A DNA stretch of 64,000 nt from Letharia columbiana (lineage: Eukaryota; Ascomycota; Lecanoromycetes; Lecanorales; Parmeliaceae): the NCBI RefSeq assembly GCF_014066305.1, contig NW_023501134.1, positions 1 through 64,000 of the forward strand, in the 5' to 3' direction. Below, one piece after another: positions 49,675 through 60,998 of this stretch. The stretch's first letter is position 1. Each line of letters opens with the position of its first letter. A model generated the notes under the pieces. It was not told the origin of the DNA. It saw only the letters and a program-made list of their open reading frames with translations, and did no database searches. The position numbers and the translations under genes were made by a program.

Positions 49675-51972
49675 ATGGCGGCTGCGGAGATCCGTACTGG
49701 AGGTGGGAGCGTGGACCCGGAAACGCTGTACTCGAGACAGAACTGCATCGGTCTGTTCGAACGCTTCGTACCAGCTGTGACGTCTCTGACATGGCTTAGG
49801 TGGTGGCAGCTTTGGAAAGGTGTATAAAGGGTAGGCTTCGCCTCCACCAATGCTGGTGACCCATGCTCATGGTCTTCTCTAGAGTCGATCGACGGACTGG
49901 CCAAGCGGTGGCCATTAAAATTATCGACGTCGAAAACGCCGAGGACGAAGTCGAAGACATTATTCAGGAGATCTCTATCCTATCAGAGCTCCACTCGCCC
50001 TATGTCACGAAATATCACGGGTCATTCCTGAAGGGGTCGGATCTCTGGATCATAATGGAGTTCTGCTCGGGTGGGAGTTGCGCGGACCTCTTAAAGCCAG
50101 GCCTGATTGCTGAAGAGTATATCACTATAATCATAAGAGAGCTTTTGATGGGACTGGACTACTTGCACTCGGACAAAAAGCTACACCGAGACATCAAAGG
50201 TAGGATGTCGCGCATGTCCCCGTTCTCCATATCGAGCAGTACCTGATGCTATCTTTCTTCTAGCTGCCAATGTACTCCTCGGAGCGAACGGCCAGGTTAA
50301 ATTGGCAGATTTTGGTGTGTCTGGGCAGCTCTCTGCCACCATGACCAAGAAGAACACCTTCGTAGGCACGCCGTTCTGGATGGCCCCTGAAGTCATCAAG
50401 CAGTCAGGCTATGATCACAAGGCAGACATCTGGTCTCTCGGTATTACCGCTCTCGAACTGGCCAAAGGGGAGCCGCCTTACTCTGACATTCACCCAATGA
50501 AAGTTCTGTTTTTGATACCCAAGAATCCGCCTCCAACCTTGCAAGGAGATTTTAGCAAAGCTTTCAAAGACTTTGTCGATCTTTGCTTGAAACGTTCTCC
50601 CCAGGAGAGGCCGACAGCCAAAGAGTTGCTGAAGCATCCGTTTGTTCGTCGAGCAAAAAAAACCACGTATCTTACAGAGCTCATTGAACGACACGAGCGA
50701 TGGCAAGCTGTGCATGGAGATCAAGATTCAGATGATGAAAGCGATGATTCAAGTCAAGAGAGTCAACATCCCAGAGCCGACGATGAAGACCTATGGGATT
50801 TTGGCACTGTGAGACCCGCAGGTGGTAGAGGTGCTGGTCTAAAACCTATGAATGATTCTGCAGCGAATACAAGGGCATATAACGGGTCAGCGTCCGGCCC
50901 ATTCCATAGAAGTCCGGAGCGGAAGTCTCGCGACGATGACTGGGATAATCCGTCTCAGACCCTCGAGGATACTGTTAAAATTACATCCCCATCCGGTCAG
51001 CCGCGTGGCTGGTCACCGCAGAGGAAACCCTTAGTGACTACTGGGCCAGTGTCACCTGGCATTGCAGCCAAAGAACCGCTCCCATCATCACCAGCAAAAC
51101 CTCTACCAAACAAACCATCTCTTGTGCAGACACCATTACGTCCTGCACCTGCATCACGCACACCCCAGGACAAACATTCACAGACATCCGAGAATGATAG
51201 AGAAGTGCGACCATCACTAGCTAAAGATATGGAAATCCTCAATTTGGGTCCTGCCCTCAATGCTGCGCTCAGATCACCTCCATTCAAGCGTGACCAGGAC
51301 CGTTCACCAACGGCAAAAAATGCGCCTACGCATTACGATTCAAAGTACAGCCTTCCAGAAATTCCACCCTATCACTCGACTCCTGAAACCGATGTCCAGT
51401 CTCTCCAAACCCTCCCAGCTCTAGCGTACAATCCCAATCAGAAGCGTGGTGAACAGCATTACTCACCCTCCGTCCAGCAGCAGCCTCTGCCCACCAGTTC
51501 GTTTGAGGACTTTCTAGCTTCCAAGCATTCGTCGCCATCGCAATCCAAGTACCATGATCGCGACGCAGGGGACCCTCGCAAATCCGGTGACTCGACCAGC
51601 TTTCCAGCTCAAGATCCGAACCGAGAACCTACAGCCTCATCAGCAGTGCTCATCCCCGCCCTCAGCGCAGCCCTCGAGCGTCGCACCCACATTCTCAACG
51701 AGTCCTTGCAAGAGAACGCGGACAAGGCTCGCACTGCGACGAACGCAGAGCTCGATGCCATGGATCAGAAGGACCAAAAGCGCAAGAGAGCGCATGAGAA
51801 GCTAAGGAAGTACGTGATGAAGGCGGCGGGGGTCTTTGCCGAGATCGAGAAGTGGGACAGGGAGGAGCAGGTGGGAATGGGAGGCGAGGTGCAAGAGTTC
51901 ATGGAGGGTTTCCTGGAGGAGATTCTATTCAGGGTGGATGATTCGCCTATCCCCGAGGGGAAGGGGGCATAG
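49675..51972 (+). CDS. Ste20-family germinal-centre kinase (GCK-III/MST3-Sid1 class)
   Basis: This is a serine/threonine kinase of the class that signals in morphogenesis and septation. Exons are 49675-49750, 49800-49830, 49883-50199 and 50264-51972, giving 710 residues; introns are 49, 52 and 64 nt. Exon 2 is only 31 nt and carries the glycine loop ([11 protein letters not shown], about residues 26-36). Kinase motifs: VAIKIID, HRDIKAANVLL (about 139-149), DFGVSGQL, and [26 protein letters not shown] split over the line but continuous. A low-complexity Ser/Pro/Asp-rich linker of about 330 residues follows, then a conserved charged helical C-terminus ([20 protein letters not shown] ... [18 protein letters not shown]). 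The exact fungal orthologue (Sid1, Nak1/POD6 or MST-1 type) is not decided here. Confidence 0.9.
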
Positions 51973-53161
51973 GGGGGGGAGAAGGGAGTTCTTTCGTCAT
52001 TGATGTAATGCATTGCGGCATGTGTCTGTAAAGCGGGAACGTCAAAGTGGAGCGAAATGCATAGTTGAGCAGGTCGAGAGCAGGGACGGTTTCCCCATGC
52101 GCATGTACATCGGGCGTGCGAGGGCAGGGATACTTTAGCAATCAAAGGACCCTTCGACAGGCATCAAGAATGCTCGAATGCAAAGCGAGCATGCTCCGTC
52201 TACCATATCTTACGAGCGGTTCTCGAATGTCTTTCACCCTGAAAAGCCCTCGATGCATTCCCTAGATGTGAACATGTCCCTCCACTCGTACTAGTAGCGA
52301 CACCTAAACTCAACGCGCGCAGCTGCCAGGGAAACAAAAACCGCTCGAGGTTCCATCCGAAGGCGTTCCTGTCGTCACTCTGGAACCCCCCCACCTGTAT
52401 TCTTCGAGACGATAATCGGGGCGTGAATCCCTACGCTGGTGACGTCGGAGTCCTGGCCGAGCGAGGGCAGGCCAGGTTCTGGGACGGGGTATGAAAGGCG
52501 ATCGATCGGTTTACGGGCCTACGGATGGATACGTGAATCGATTGCGACCAGCGAGAAGACGAGGAGAAAAGCCCGAAAAGCAGAAGAAGAAGGCCCATTC
52601 GCAGAAATCGGTAGAGTCTATCGAAAATCATTCGTCGCAATGCGGCAGTAGGCATAGGGAAAAACAACGATGATAATTTTTTTTGTTGGTCCTCCTACAT
52701 ATTACTTCACCTCAAACTCTCAACCTCAGCCAGCAATACCCATCATGTATATATCCGGATCGATCCTCTATGTGTGTACATGCCCGCGATATCCTTACCC
52801 TTACCATACACAACGTCTCCCCACGCTCTTATCACGCATATATGCCTGCAAATGCCCCCCCCCCCGGTTCATTACAAGTATATCGGGTTGTCCAGAGTTG
52901 CGCCCAGCTAGATCTACATCGCGCTCCAATGATCATGCCGATGCAAGTGCCCGACATTGGAATGGCAAGGCGGGGGAAGGGAGCGAAGTCATCTGTAAGT
53001 CGCATTGAAACATTCCAATCGTTGCTTTAAGTCCCCATAAGTCCCATATGTCGTAATCGTACACATCTTGCCTCGATGACTTCGTGAGCAGAATGATAAA
53101 AATGATTTAGATTTGCTGGCCAGCAGCAGCATCGAGAGAGGATAAGTGCCTCCATCTGGGG
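51973..53161. other. Convergent intergenic region, no gene seen
   Basis: This 1.19 kb lies between the 3' ends of the GCK-III kinase and the RRM-YTH gene. It includes a C run at 52855-52865. Short frames on both strands have no recognisable similarity. Confidence 0.45.
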
Positions 53162-55341
53162 TTAGTAGGGTCTCCCGGGCGACCAAGCCAGTGCTGGCTG
53201 CGGTCCTTCCAATGAGGGCGATTTATGGAACATCTGGACCAGCCTTCTGCCAACACTCGTCTCAAGTTCTGTACCGTCTCTTGCGATCTTGACTTCCCTG
53301 TTGGCATTCCAGGGGTTCCTAAGCCCTCGGGTGCGATAAAAGGGCAGTCGGTTGGTGGCAAGCCATTCAATCTTGAATGGCTTGCCAAAAGCCTGCGCGT
53401 CACTCGAAAGGGCGGCATCATCGGCGTCTTCCGCCTTCTCCGCAGCTTGTATCATTTCATCGGGGTCGTCAATTTCATGATCGATGATTGGCGCGATTTC
53501 ATCGTCCTCCGGGTCAGCTTCCCAGAATATGGTGCCTCGGGCAGAGTCATCAATGATACGGCCCTTGGGCGCAAATTCCGTGGCCGCCGTCGGTATCGAT
53601 CGAGGAACGTCGGGATCATCAGACACCTTTTCGCCTCTAGGAGCCCACTCAAGCCCTGCAGCCGCTTCATCGGTGATGGGAGAAGCCATGCGCGCCACTC
53701 CGAAATACTCTCCAGACTTGTTTGCCGAAAAGATGAGATATACATTTTCTGATGTCTACTCGGGGTATAAGCTTGAGCACAACGGTAACGTGGTCTATTG
53801 CTCACCTCATAAGCCTTGTTTAACGCATCTTCATTGTGGGATTGAGTCGCCCAGATGCTGTTTCGCACACTCAATTCCATGTCTTCTACTGTCAGACTCT
53901 TTAAGACAAAGTATTTATCCATGACCTTAACGGTCGGCTCGCCTGTGCGCGTAGACTCAGCAGCAGCCTCCTCCAAAGCTCGGAAAGATACCTCACGGTT
54001 CTGCTTAATGGCTTCAAAGGCCGTCTGCATATAGGTCACAGAGGGCATGAGGGCTGCAGGTCCTGTAGGAACCCCTGGAGCGGAGGTGTTGGGAGTTTCT
54101 TCGTAAACGGCAAACCAACCGGACGCCTTGAAATCTTGAGTCGTGGAATCTGCTCATCGCAGCCGCACAAGCCCCCTCGCTTCTGTAATTGACAAATGCG
54201 CAATTGCTTTTCGAAATGAGGAATACGCTCTCAATATCTTTGGTAGCATCTTTTGAGAAATGGTCTTTGAGGTCACTGATCACGGTTCCTGAAGGAAGGT
54301 TTCCCACCCAAAGTGCATGGCCAGACTGCTTCGGTTTGCGAGGCGGTCCCCTTGGCGATGACGGAACACTTCCCGAGCTCGAACCTGAATTGCCTCTGCT
54401 AACCGCTATAGCAGTCGTTAGCCATGACTTTGAGGCGTAGAAAGATCGCTTGCCTGTCAGACTGCCAGGTCTCAGATATGCCCCAGGAGATCCGTAGGAG
54501 GAATACGGCATTACAGTACCCGGCGGATAGCCACTGTGCATCGTTCTACCAGCCATTGCGGACACGTCTCCCCCTTGCTGCCCATACGCATGAGTTGACC
54601 CAGGACCATAGGATGTGGGATAAGACCCATGTTGCGGCTGGGGAGATTGTCCGTACTGCCCTGGGTAGTATATGTACTGCTGTTGCGATGTCGGAAAATA
54701 GGCACCGCCCGGGTAAGAAGAGTGAACAGGGTTGGGTCCACTTGGATGAGAGGACTGTGGGCTGGCCTGCAGTTGACCATAAGCTTGCTGGTAAGGGTAC
54801 TGCGGGGGGTGCACGGGATAATTTCCAGTGCTCAACGGCGCTTGGCCTGGAAACTGCTGAGCCTGGTAGCTTGACGAAGTACTTGAAGTGCCCGCTAAGA
54901 ACCGCTGTGAGTCTTGATGCGACATCTGAGAGGAAGTAGTGTTTTGGTATTCTGGCAGCGCTCCGGCCATTGCGGACATACCAAACGCGCCTGGGGATTG
55001 CCCTCGACCCATTTGATAGCCTGTGGTCTGTTGTCCCGGTAAATTGAAGATTTGGCCACCCGGAATTTGGTGCTGAGGAGTCGCCATCTGCACCTGGAAC
55101 TGGTAGGGAACATTGCCGGAGGAAGCATTTTCTGCTATTTGGTCAGCACTCGAGGGGAAAAGAAAGGATAGAGACGACAGCAAAATGATGGGAAGAAGTA
55201 AAGAAAAGAAAAGAAAAAGGAAGGGAAAAGCCTACGGGCTTGAGTGGGTCTTTCCCTCTCGCCTAGTCTGGTTTGCGCCGAAGGTTCCACTGTTTGGGAC
55301 CCTGGTGGCAACCCTGCCCCGTGCACATTTCCTTCCACCAT
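53162..55341 (-). CDS. RRM plus YTH domain RNA-binding protein (probable m6A reader), frame broken once
   Basis: This protein combines an RRM and a C-terminal YTH domain, which binds N6-methyladenosine in RNA. Exons on the minus strand are about 55341-55236, 55134-53806 and 53755-53162. The first 250 residues are Gln/Tyr/Pro/Ser-rich and prion-like. The RRM shows ALWVGNLPSGTVISDLKDHF and NCAFVNYRSEGACAAAM, ending LVCRLRR. The YTH domain shows YFVLKSLTVEDMELSVRNSIW, NVYLIFSANKSGEYFGVARM, KPFKIEWL, LPFYRTRGLRNPWN and VKIARDGTE. Directly after LVCRLRR (about 54090-54100) the frame must move by one base to reach PTGPAALMPSV and the YTH part; I found no acceptable intron, so this is an indel or error. 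An optional 48-nt GC-AG intron lies at 54406-54453. The first exon and start are tentative; an in-frame ATG also exists at 55413. Confidence 0.87.
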
Positions 55342-58300
55342 ATTTCTATCCTCGACAATTACCGGCAGGACCGCCCACTGCTGAACCCACAGTAAAGGCA
55401 TGTCAGTATTCATGTCCGAACTTGAAAGTAAAGGAATACGTCGAGGGCCCCGCGGGGAAGGGGCAGTTGAAGCTATACCTTTCGCTGCTACCTCCTATAT
55501 GTAGCTTGATAGCCTCAAGCAATCGAGAGTCAACCCGTGGCGAGGATCGGAGAAGTTGAGGTCCGACTAGATGTATTTTCAAGGCTGCCAGAAGATGCTG
55601 ATTCGAAGAAAGAAGGAACGGGTTTCCTGAATAGGGAGTGAGATGTTCATTGACCTGTCCTGTTGCAGCAGAATCTAGTGGCAAGCAAGTGAATAAGTGA
55701 TGGGTCTTCCTCAACGGGCGTGCCAAGTAGATTTGCGAAGCAAGGTGAAACACGATTGGATTGTACGCAGGAAAGAAAGTGACAGGCGGGCTGAAATTAG
55801 CAGGCGAATGGGAGAAAGGGCAGCAGCGAAGGGTTGAATAGAGGCCATTCGGCGGGGATGAATGGATAGTGACAGGAATAGATCAACTTGACAGCAGGCC
55901 CGGTGGAGGAAACTATCCGGCATTACTGGGAGGGGTGAAGATGGCTAAAGACCCAAAGCATTGTAGGTTGCACATACCCTTTGCTTCAAGTGATGGTGGC
56001 GAATATGCGATGCTGACTATCGATTGGTTGTTTGCCTCATGACCCCGGTTGATTGATTCCCAGTTTTGAAAGGTCGGACTAGATGTTGGTGCATGAAGCT
56101 ATGAGAGCTGAAAGATTTGCAGTGGATCTTGGTGGCAAGCAGCAAGCCGCAGGGAAGAAGTTGAGAAATTCGGAGAGGCAGAAGTCGAGGAGAGGCTGAT
56201 GAGGGACGGAGAAGAATGAAATTGATTTTGTTGATTTTGGGATATAGGATTTATTAATTAATGAGTTTTGAGCGAGTGTGGATGAGCATGAGTGGTCGAG
56301 GAAGATATAGGATCCGGGGGGGGTTTAAATGATTATACTTACAACTTCTTTTAGCATTTTATCTCATCAATCAAGACTAATAAAAAGAAGGGAGGAGGAA
56401 GATGTTTACTGCGTCACCAGTGTGACTGTCTTCAAGTGGCAATTAGCAAGGGTGAATTGATAATCGGTAGGCAATAGGCCCAGCCACAGCAGTTTGCCCA
56501 TCCTTTTTCGCTCTAGATCTCCAACGCAGTCCAGACTTTCTTCACCACCAGGGGATAACCCTAGACCCTGAGACCCTTGTTTTTTGAACCATAGGGCAGG
56601 GATGGCCCTGAGGCTCAGCATCTCTTCTACTTTACTTTTCAACACCAGTCAACCCAACCCATACTCCCAATCCCCCCCCCCCCCAAAGAGAGCCAGACAT
56701 GCCTGTCACTCATGCTTCAGCTCCTCGCTGCTTCCGTCGTCGCGTCATTCATTCATTGCTTGCCGTCATCCCTAGCTAGCTATCACCTCACCACCATTCT
56801 TGCCACTCACAGACTCAGAGTGGCAGCACGACCGGCTTACCTAGTCACGAAAATTGGCAATGACTTTGACCTAGCAGGCTTCTGTTTCTCTAAAGTACGG
56901 AGGTTGCTCCGATGTAATGTACTAAATCCAGTAGCGTACCTTGCTAATAAGGACCAATCTCCTTATTAGTCCCGCACAGGCGTCTTCCCTGGAATCCTTC
57001 TTGCGCTTTTCTGCTGATCAAACGCTTCCGGAAATGCTTGTCCACCATTGCCTTCCTTGCAATTGGTGCATTCCTGCGATAAATCCAACATGCCGAATAT
57101 CGACCTGTCCGACGTGCCGTACTTGGCGCGCCTCGAAGCTGAAGTGTCAGACGTGTGGAGTGAGCTTTGGTGGTCAGGCTTCTCCGTGCCTTTTCCGGCT
57201 GCCTCATGAACCGTATTCGCCAGAGCAACCAAGTGCACGACGTCTTCCGTCCATGTACAGTATTATTGAGGAAAGACTGGCAAAGGGGGATGGATCTTCG
57301 GTCTGCGCGGGCTGCGGGTCAAATCATCATTTGGCTTTACACAAATGTAGCAGCGATTGCTTGCTACTTTTAAGAAACCGTTGATGACAGGATCAGCGAC
57401 GGGATGGACGAAATCGGCAGTAGTAGGAGGAAAAAGGAACTTTAATGAAGACGTGTCTGGAATCTGGATACTTTGGTTCTGTGGAAGTCGCGGAGAAACG
57501 GGATCGGCGAGACATCAAGCCTCCAAGCGCCACAAGGATGCGGTACAGTACAGGGATGCAGGATCATTATATCAAGTACTCTGTAGGGGGATAACGACGA
57601 TAATCAATGACATACTAGGGGGGCGGTCACGGAGACTCTTTGCTTTTGCTCTGATAGCCACTTGGGCTTTGGAGAGAGAGAGTTCAACGCCACGCCGATG
57701 ACATCAGGTCGCATACTCTCACAATCCGCTTTGACGGTTTGACCATTTCCATGGGTTTTTGTTATCGGCGGGCTCGGTGAGCACCGCCTCTACGAATACG
57801 GTAACATTCAGGGGGGGGTTTCTTTGGTTTCCCTTTTTCTCCCGAATGGCTTGAAGATGGAGGTAATGACACTTTCTCAGTGGGTCCCTCGGGTATATGA
57901 GCCACTGAGCCACAGGTCCTTTTGGTAGCAAGGGCCCTTGGCAACCTCGGCTCGGTAGCCGAGCGAGCGCTGGGGACAAGCACTGCCACGAATGCCACGA
58001 ATGCCACGATCACGATTCAAAGTAAGATGCCGATCTTACATTCTCGAATGTCTCGAAAGTCCAAGGCCACGAGGCTTCAGGGGTAGATTCTAAATAGGGT
58101 AACAAACTGCTTGATGGCTGCACCAGTCTCGAGTGTGGCACTGGCACTGGCACGGGCATGAGATTGGCAGATGGCACCAGAGTGGCGTAAGTACAAGTAC
58201 CTTACTTTGTGCACCGAGCAGCAACATGCGCTCTTTTGGGAATTGTGATTTGGTCAGGCGGCAACCATGCCTTTTGAAGGCCACGGTCGCGCCCCAAAGA

Positions 58301-59552
58301 TCTAAGGTATCGAATGTCGTTTCATTAATTTTAATGATTGTAGGCTTTGCGACGGAACGATTCACTATTATCATTGTAGGAAGTAGCCCCCGCTGCAACA
58401 CTCACGTAGGAAAAGGAAAGGCAAGGAAAGGAATGCCGTACCTTTTTTGTGGCTGATGAAGTTTCTACTTTACATACTCTCTCTCTAGTCCCTACCCTCA
58501 CCACCATGTACCCTGCTTGCCTACCCGCTGTGCATCGGCACCACCGGGAAAGGGGAAATGTGGGAGAGACCATCTCCGTGATGCTGTAAATAGCACCCCC
58601 TCAAATCAATCCAAGGCATGCCCAATTGAACAAGGTACATGTACTTCAAGGTACCTCGGTTGCCTCGATTAAGGTACGCAATGATACATGTACTTTAGCT
58701 TCCAGTACCGGGCCCGGAATGCCTAGACCCAACACACCTAACAGACCCAACATGTCTTGCCTCCCTGCCTGCCTGCCTCACTTGACCAGCGAACCCAACG
58801 GCAGTTGCGACTGTAATTCCTTCAGCAATTCTTACATTTTGGTGTAAGCTCATAATAAAACGACGCTTTGCTAATAATATGATACACATTCACTTCTTGG
58901 ACCACGCCATCTCGCATGCTATCGGAAAATGACTTCTCATCCTCAGATTGCAACTGACCATGGACGAAACTAGCCGCCTTTCCACCTACATCCCGTGCTA
59001 TGCCAGCAAGTCTCTATCATACTGATTAGCCGCGACCACACTGGTACGGCTCCGGATGACTGCTCGGCACACATTTACTACCGGCACCTTCCTCTTTTTC
59101 TCTCTGTGGCTGACCGACAAAGGCTAGTTCTTCGGACGCTCGACAGCCAGCTGTGATCACGCTCACGGTGATTGGGCCTCACCGAGCCATTCCGACATGG
59201 ACGTTCTATGGCATCTCCCCGTCCCCCACTGAGGACGTTTCGACCGCCTCCATGGACGTCATAGCAAGTGATTATGGACCTGCCAAATAGAACTCTCGAT
59301 ATTTTGTTGCAAAGAAGCATTGAAGGTATAAAGGAAGGGGAAACCTCGGCATCTCTTTTACAATGTCCATAGCCTTGTCTGAGAGGCTGCCCAGTGCTCT
59401 GGTCGTGCAGGACATCTTGAATCCAGCCCAGGTTTGGCTAATCCAGTCTGGGTCTTCGTGACGACCCCGATTACCAGAAGGCCGCAGGGCAGGCCCAAAG
59501 CATCCAGCTGAAAAGAGGACTAGTCCCGAATGATTTGGAAGATAACTGGAAC
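55342..59552. other. 4.2 kb gene-poor region
   Basis: This is the largest gap in the window outside the transposon. Its left part must contain the promoter and leader of the minus-strand RRM-YTH gene, and its right part the 3' flank of the STK19-family gene. It holds a 13-base C run at 56672-56684 and AGGTAC/GTACTT words near 58186-58205 and 58632-58700. Several reading frames of 80-150 codons overlap on both strands; the only one with any internal pattern is a cysteine-rich frame at 56941-57384 (plus), listed as a finding but not called a gene. No tRNA or rRNA was recognised. Confidence 0.45.
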
Positions 59553-60998
59553 TCAAGGAATACGGACAGCTTGACCAACGCTTCCAGTCTCGAAAACTTC
59601 CACCAGGCCTGCGCCAAGGCACTCTGCCAACGTCCAATCAAAGGAAAGCCCATAAAACTGCTTCCATCTTCGAGTCCGGCTTGGCAGAATTCCTGTAAAT
59701 TCGCCCCTGTATTTCTTTGCTTTGGCAGCAGGGTCATCAGCAGATATCCCCCCATCCCATTTCTCACGAAGGAGGTAAATTGGGATTTCCCGAAATTTCG
59801 ACTTCATGGCAAGAGCGACAAGATGGGAACGAGCAGCACTCAAGAGCTATAGGACATTTCGGTGTCAGCATTTCTCCATCAGAATACAAATTGAATTACA
59901 AGACAGGTCTTGAAGTGGTAGCGAAGGCGAAACAAAAGAAGTACTCCCGGAAAATGTCTTGCGACTAAGAAAGGATTGTAGATTAGGACAAAAAGGCGCC
60001 GTACCTTCAAAAAAGCGCCGGTGCCTGGCAGAGACAATCTCAGTTCTACTCCCTCGCCAAACGCCTCCGACGATTGCTGCTCAGAAGACCTCTCCAATTG
60101 GGAACTGCTACGCCGGATGCCACCTCTTCCCCCAGCACCATATATGGCGCCTTCTCCCCCAATAGCAGCCATGGAGCCAGACGCTGCTTTTGCAATAGTT
60201 GAGATTGAGGTTAAATTTCCAGTAGGCCCAGAATCGGGGCCAGCAAAAACATTCGTGGAATTCAAACCCTGAACAGAAGATGTCAGGAAGCCGGCACGCA
60301 TAAGTGCTGTAATCTCTGCTGCCGAGAAAGTACTAGGTGGGATCTTTAGAGCCATTGGCTTTGTCCGGAGACAGACTGAGAATTTATCTAGCATTGAGGG
60401 TCACTGTCTGCGGGTCGAATTTACAAAATAGTATAAACGTACCCGCCAATTCTTGACTGAGCTCCTCAGCTTGCCTTAGTAGCCTTTCGACATCTTTCGA
60501 GAGTATCAGGCTCTCGCCTATACTCGACCCACCGGTGCCTCGTCCAGGAGTGACCAATCTCCTGACAATGCCAGCTCTTGTCAACTCTGCAATCTCTCGC
60601 TCCGTCTTGGTGGGCGATTGGGTCAGAGCATGAAGATGGGGTAAAGTGACAGTTGGAGGTAGAGATTTTCTGAAATTAAGGATCTCTGCAATCCTCGTAC
60701 TGTTGAAACCCCCATCCTCTGGAATGGCAGTAAACATATGGGAGTGCACGTATTGTATTGATTGAGCCACATCTCGTAAGGAGAGGTCAGATGCTAATGA
60801 CTTTACAATGCCAATATCGTCAAGACGGTCTCCAAAAAAACCATCATCGTTATCAGCGACGTCCACTTTGGACTTGGAGCGCTGGATTGGTTTCCTTTGA
60901 GTGAAGTCGGTCAAAGGCGACGATGCAGAGCGTCTTAATAGCTGCTGAGGTCTTTTCGATATGCGGGAAGAACGTGCGGCTGAATGGCCAAGAGGCAT
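59553..60998 (-). CDS. STK19-family protein
   Basis: The family is named after human STK19, first listed as a kinase but now regarded as a winged-helix DNA-binding protein acting with the transcription-coupled repair machinery. There are no kinase motifs here. Exons on the minus strand are 60998-60443, 60387-60005 and 59846-59553, introns 55 and 158 nt, giving 410 residues. Recognisable blocks are LPHLHALTQSPTKTEREIAE with LTRAGIVRRL (about 125-160), the region PMALKIPPSTFSAAEITALM with RAGFLTSS, GGEGAIYGAGG, LSLPGTGAFLK joined in phase to LLSAARSHLVALA, and the C-terminal YLLREKWDGG, RWKQFYGLSFDWTLAECL and LVEVFETGSVG. All three exons are needed for the family fold. The N-terminus (about 45 residues) is basic and serine-rich. 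Confidence 0.88.

Noticed and set aside
54070..54104. A 34-nt intron between RRM and YTH
   Set aside because: Phase fits, but it is shorter than every other intron in the window and lacks a convincing branch site.
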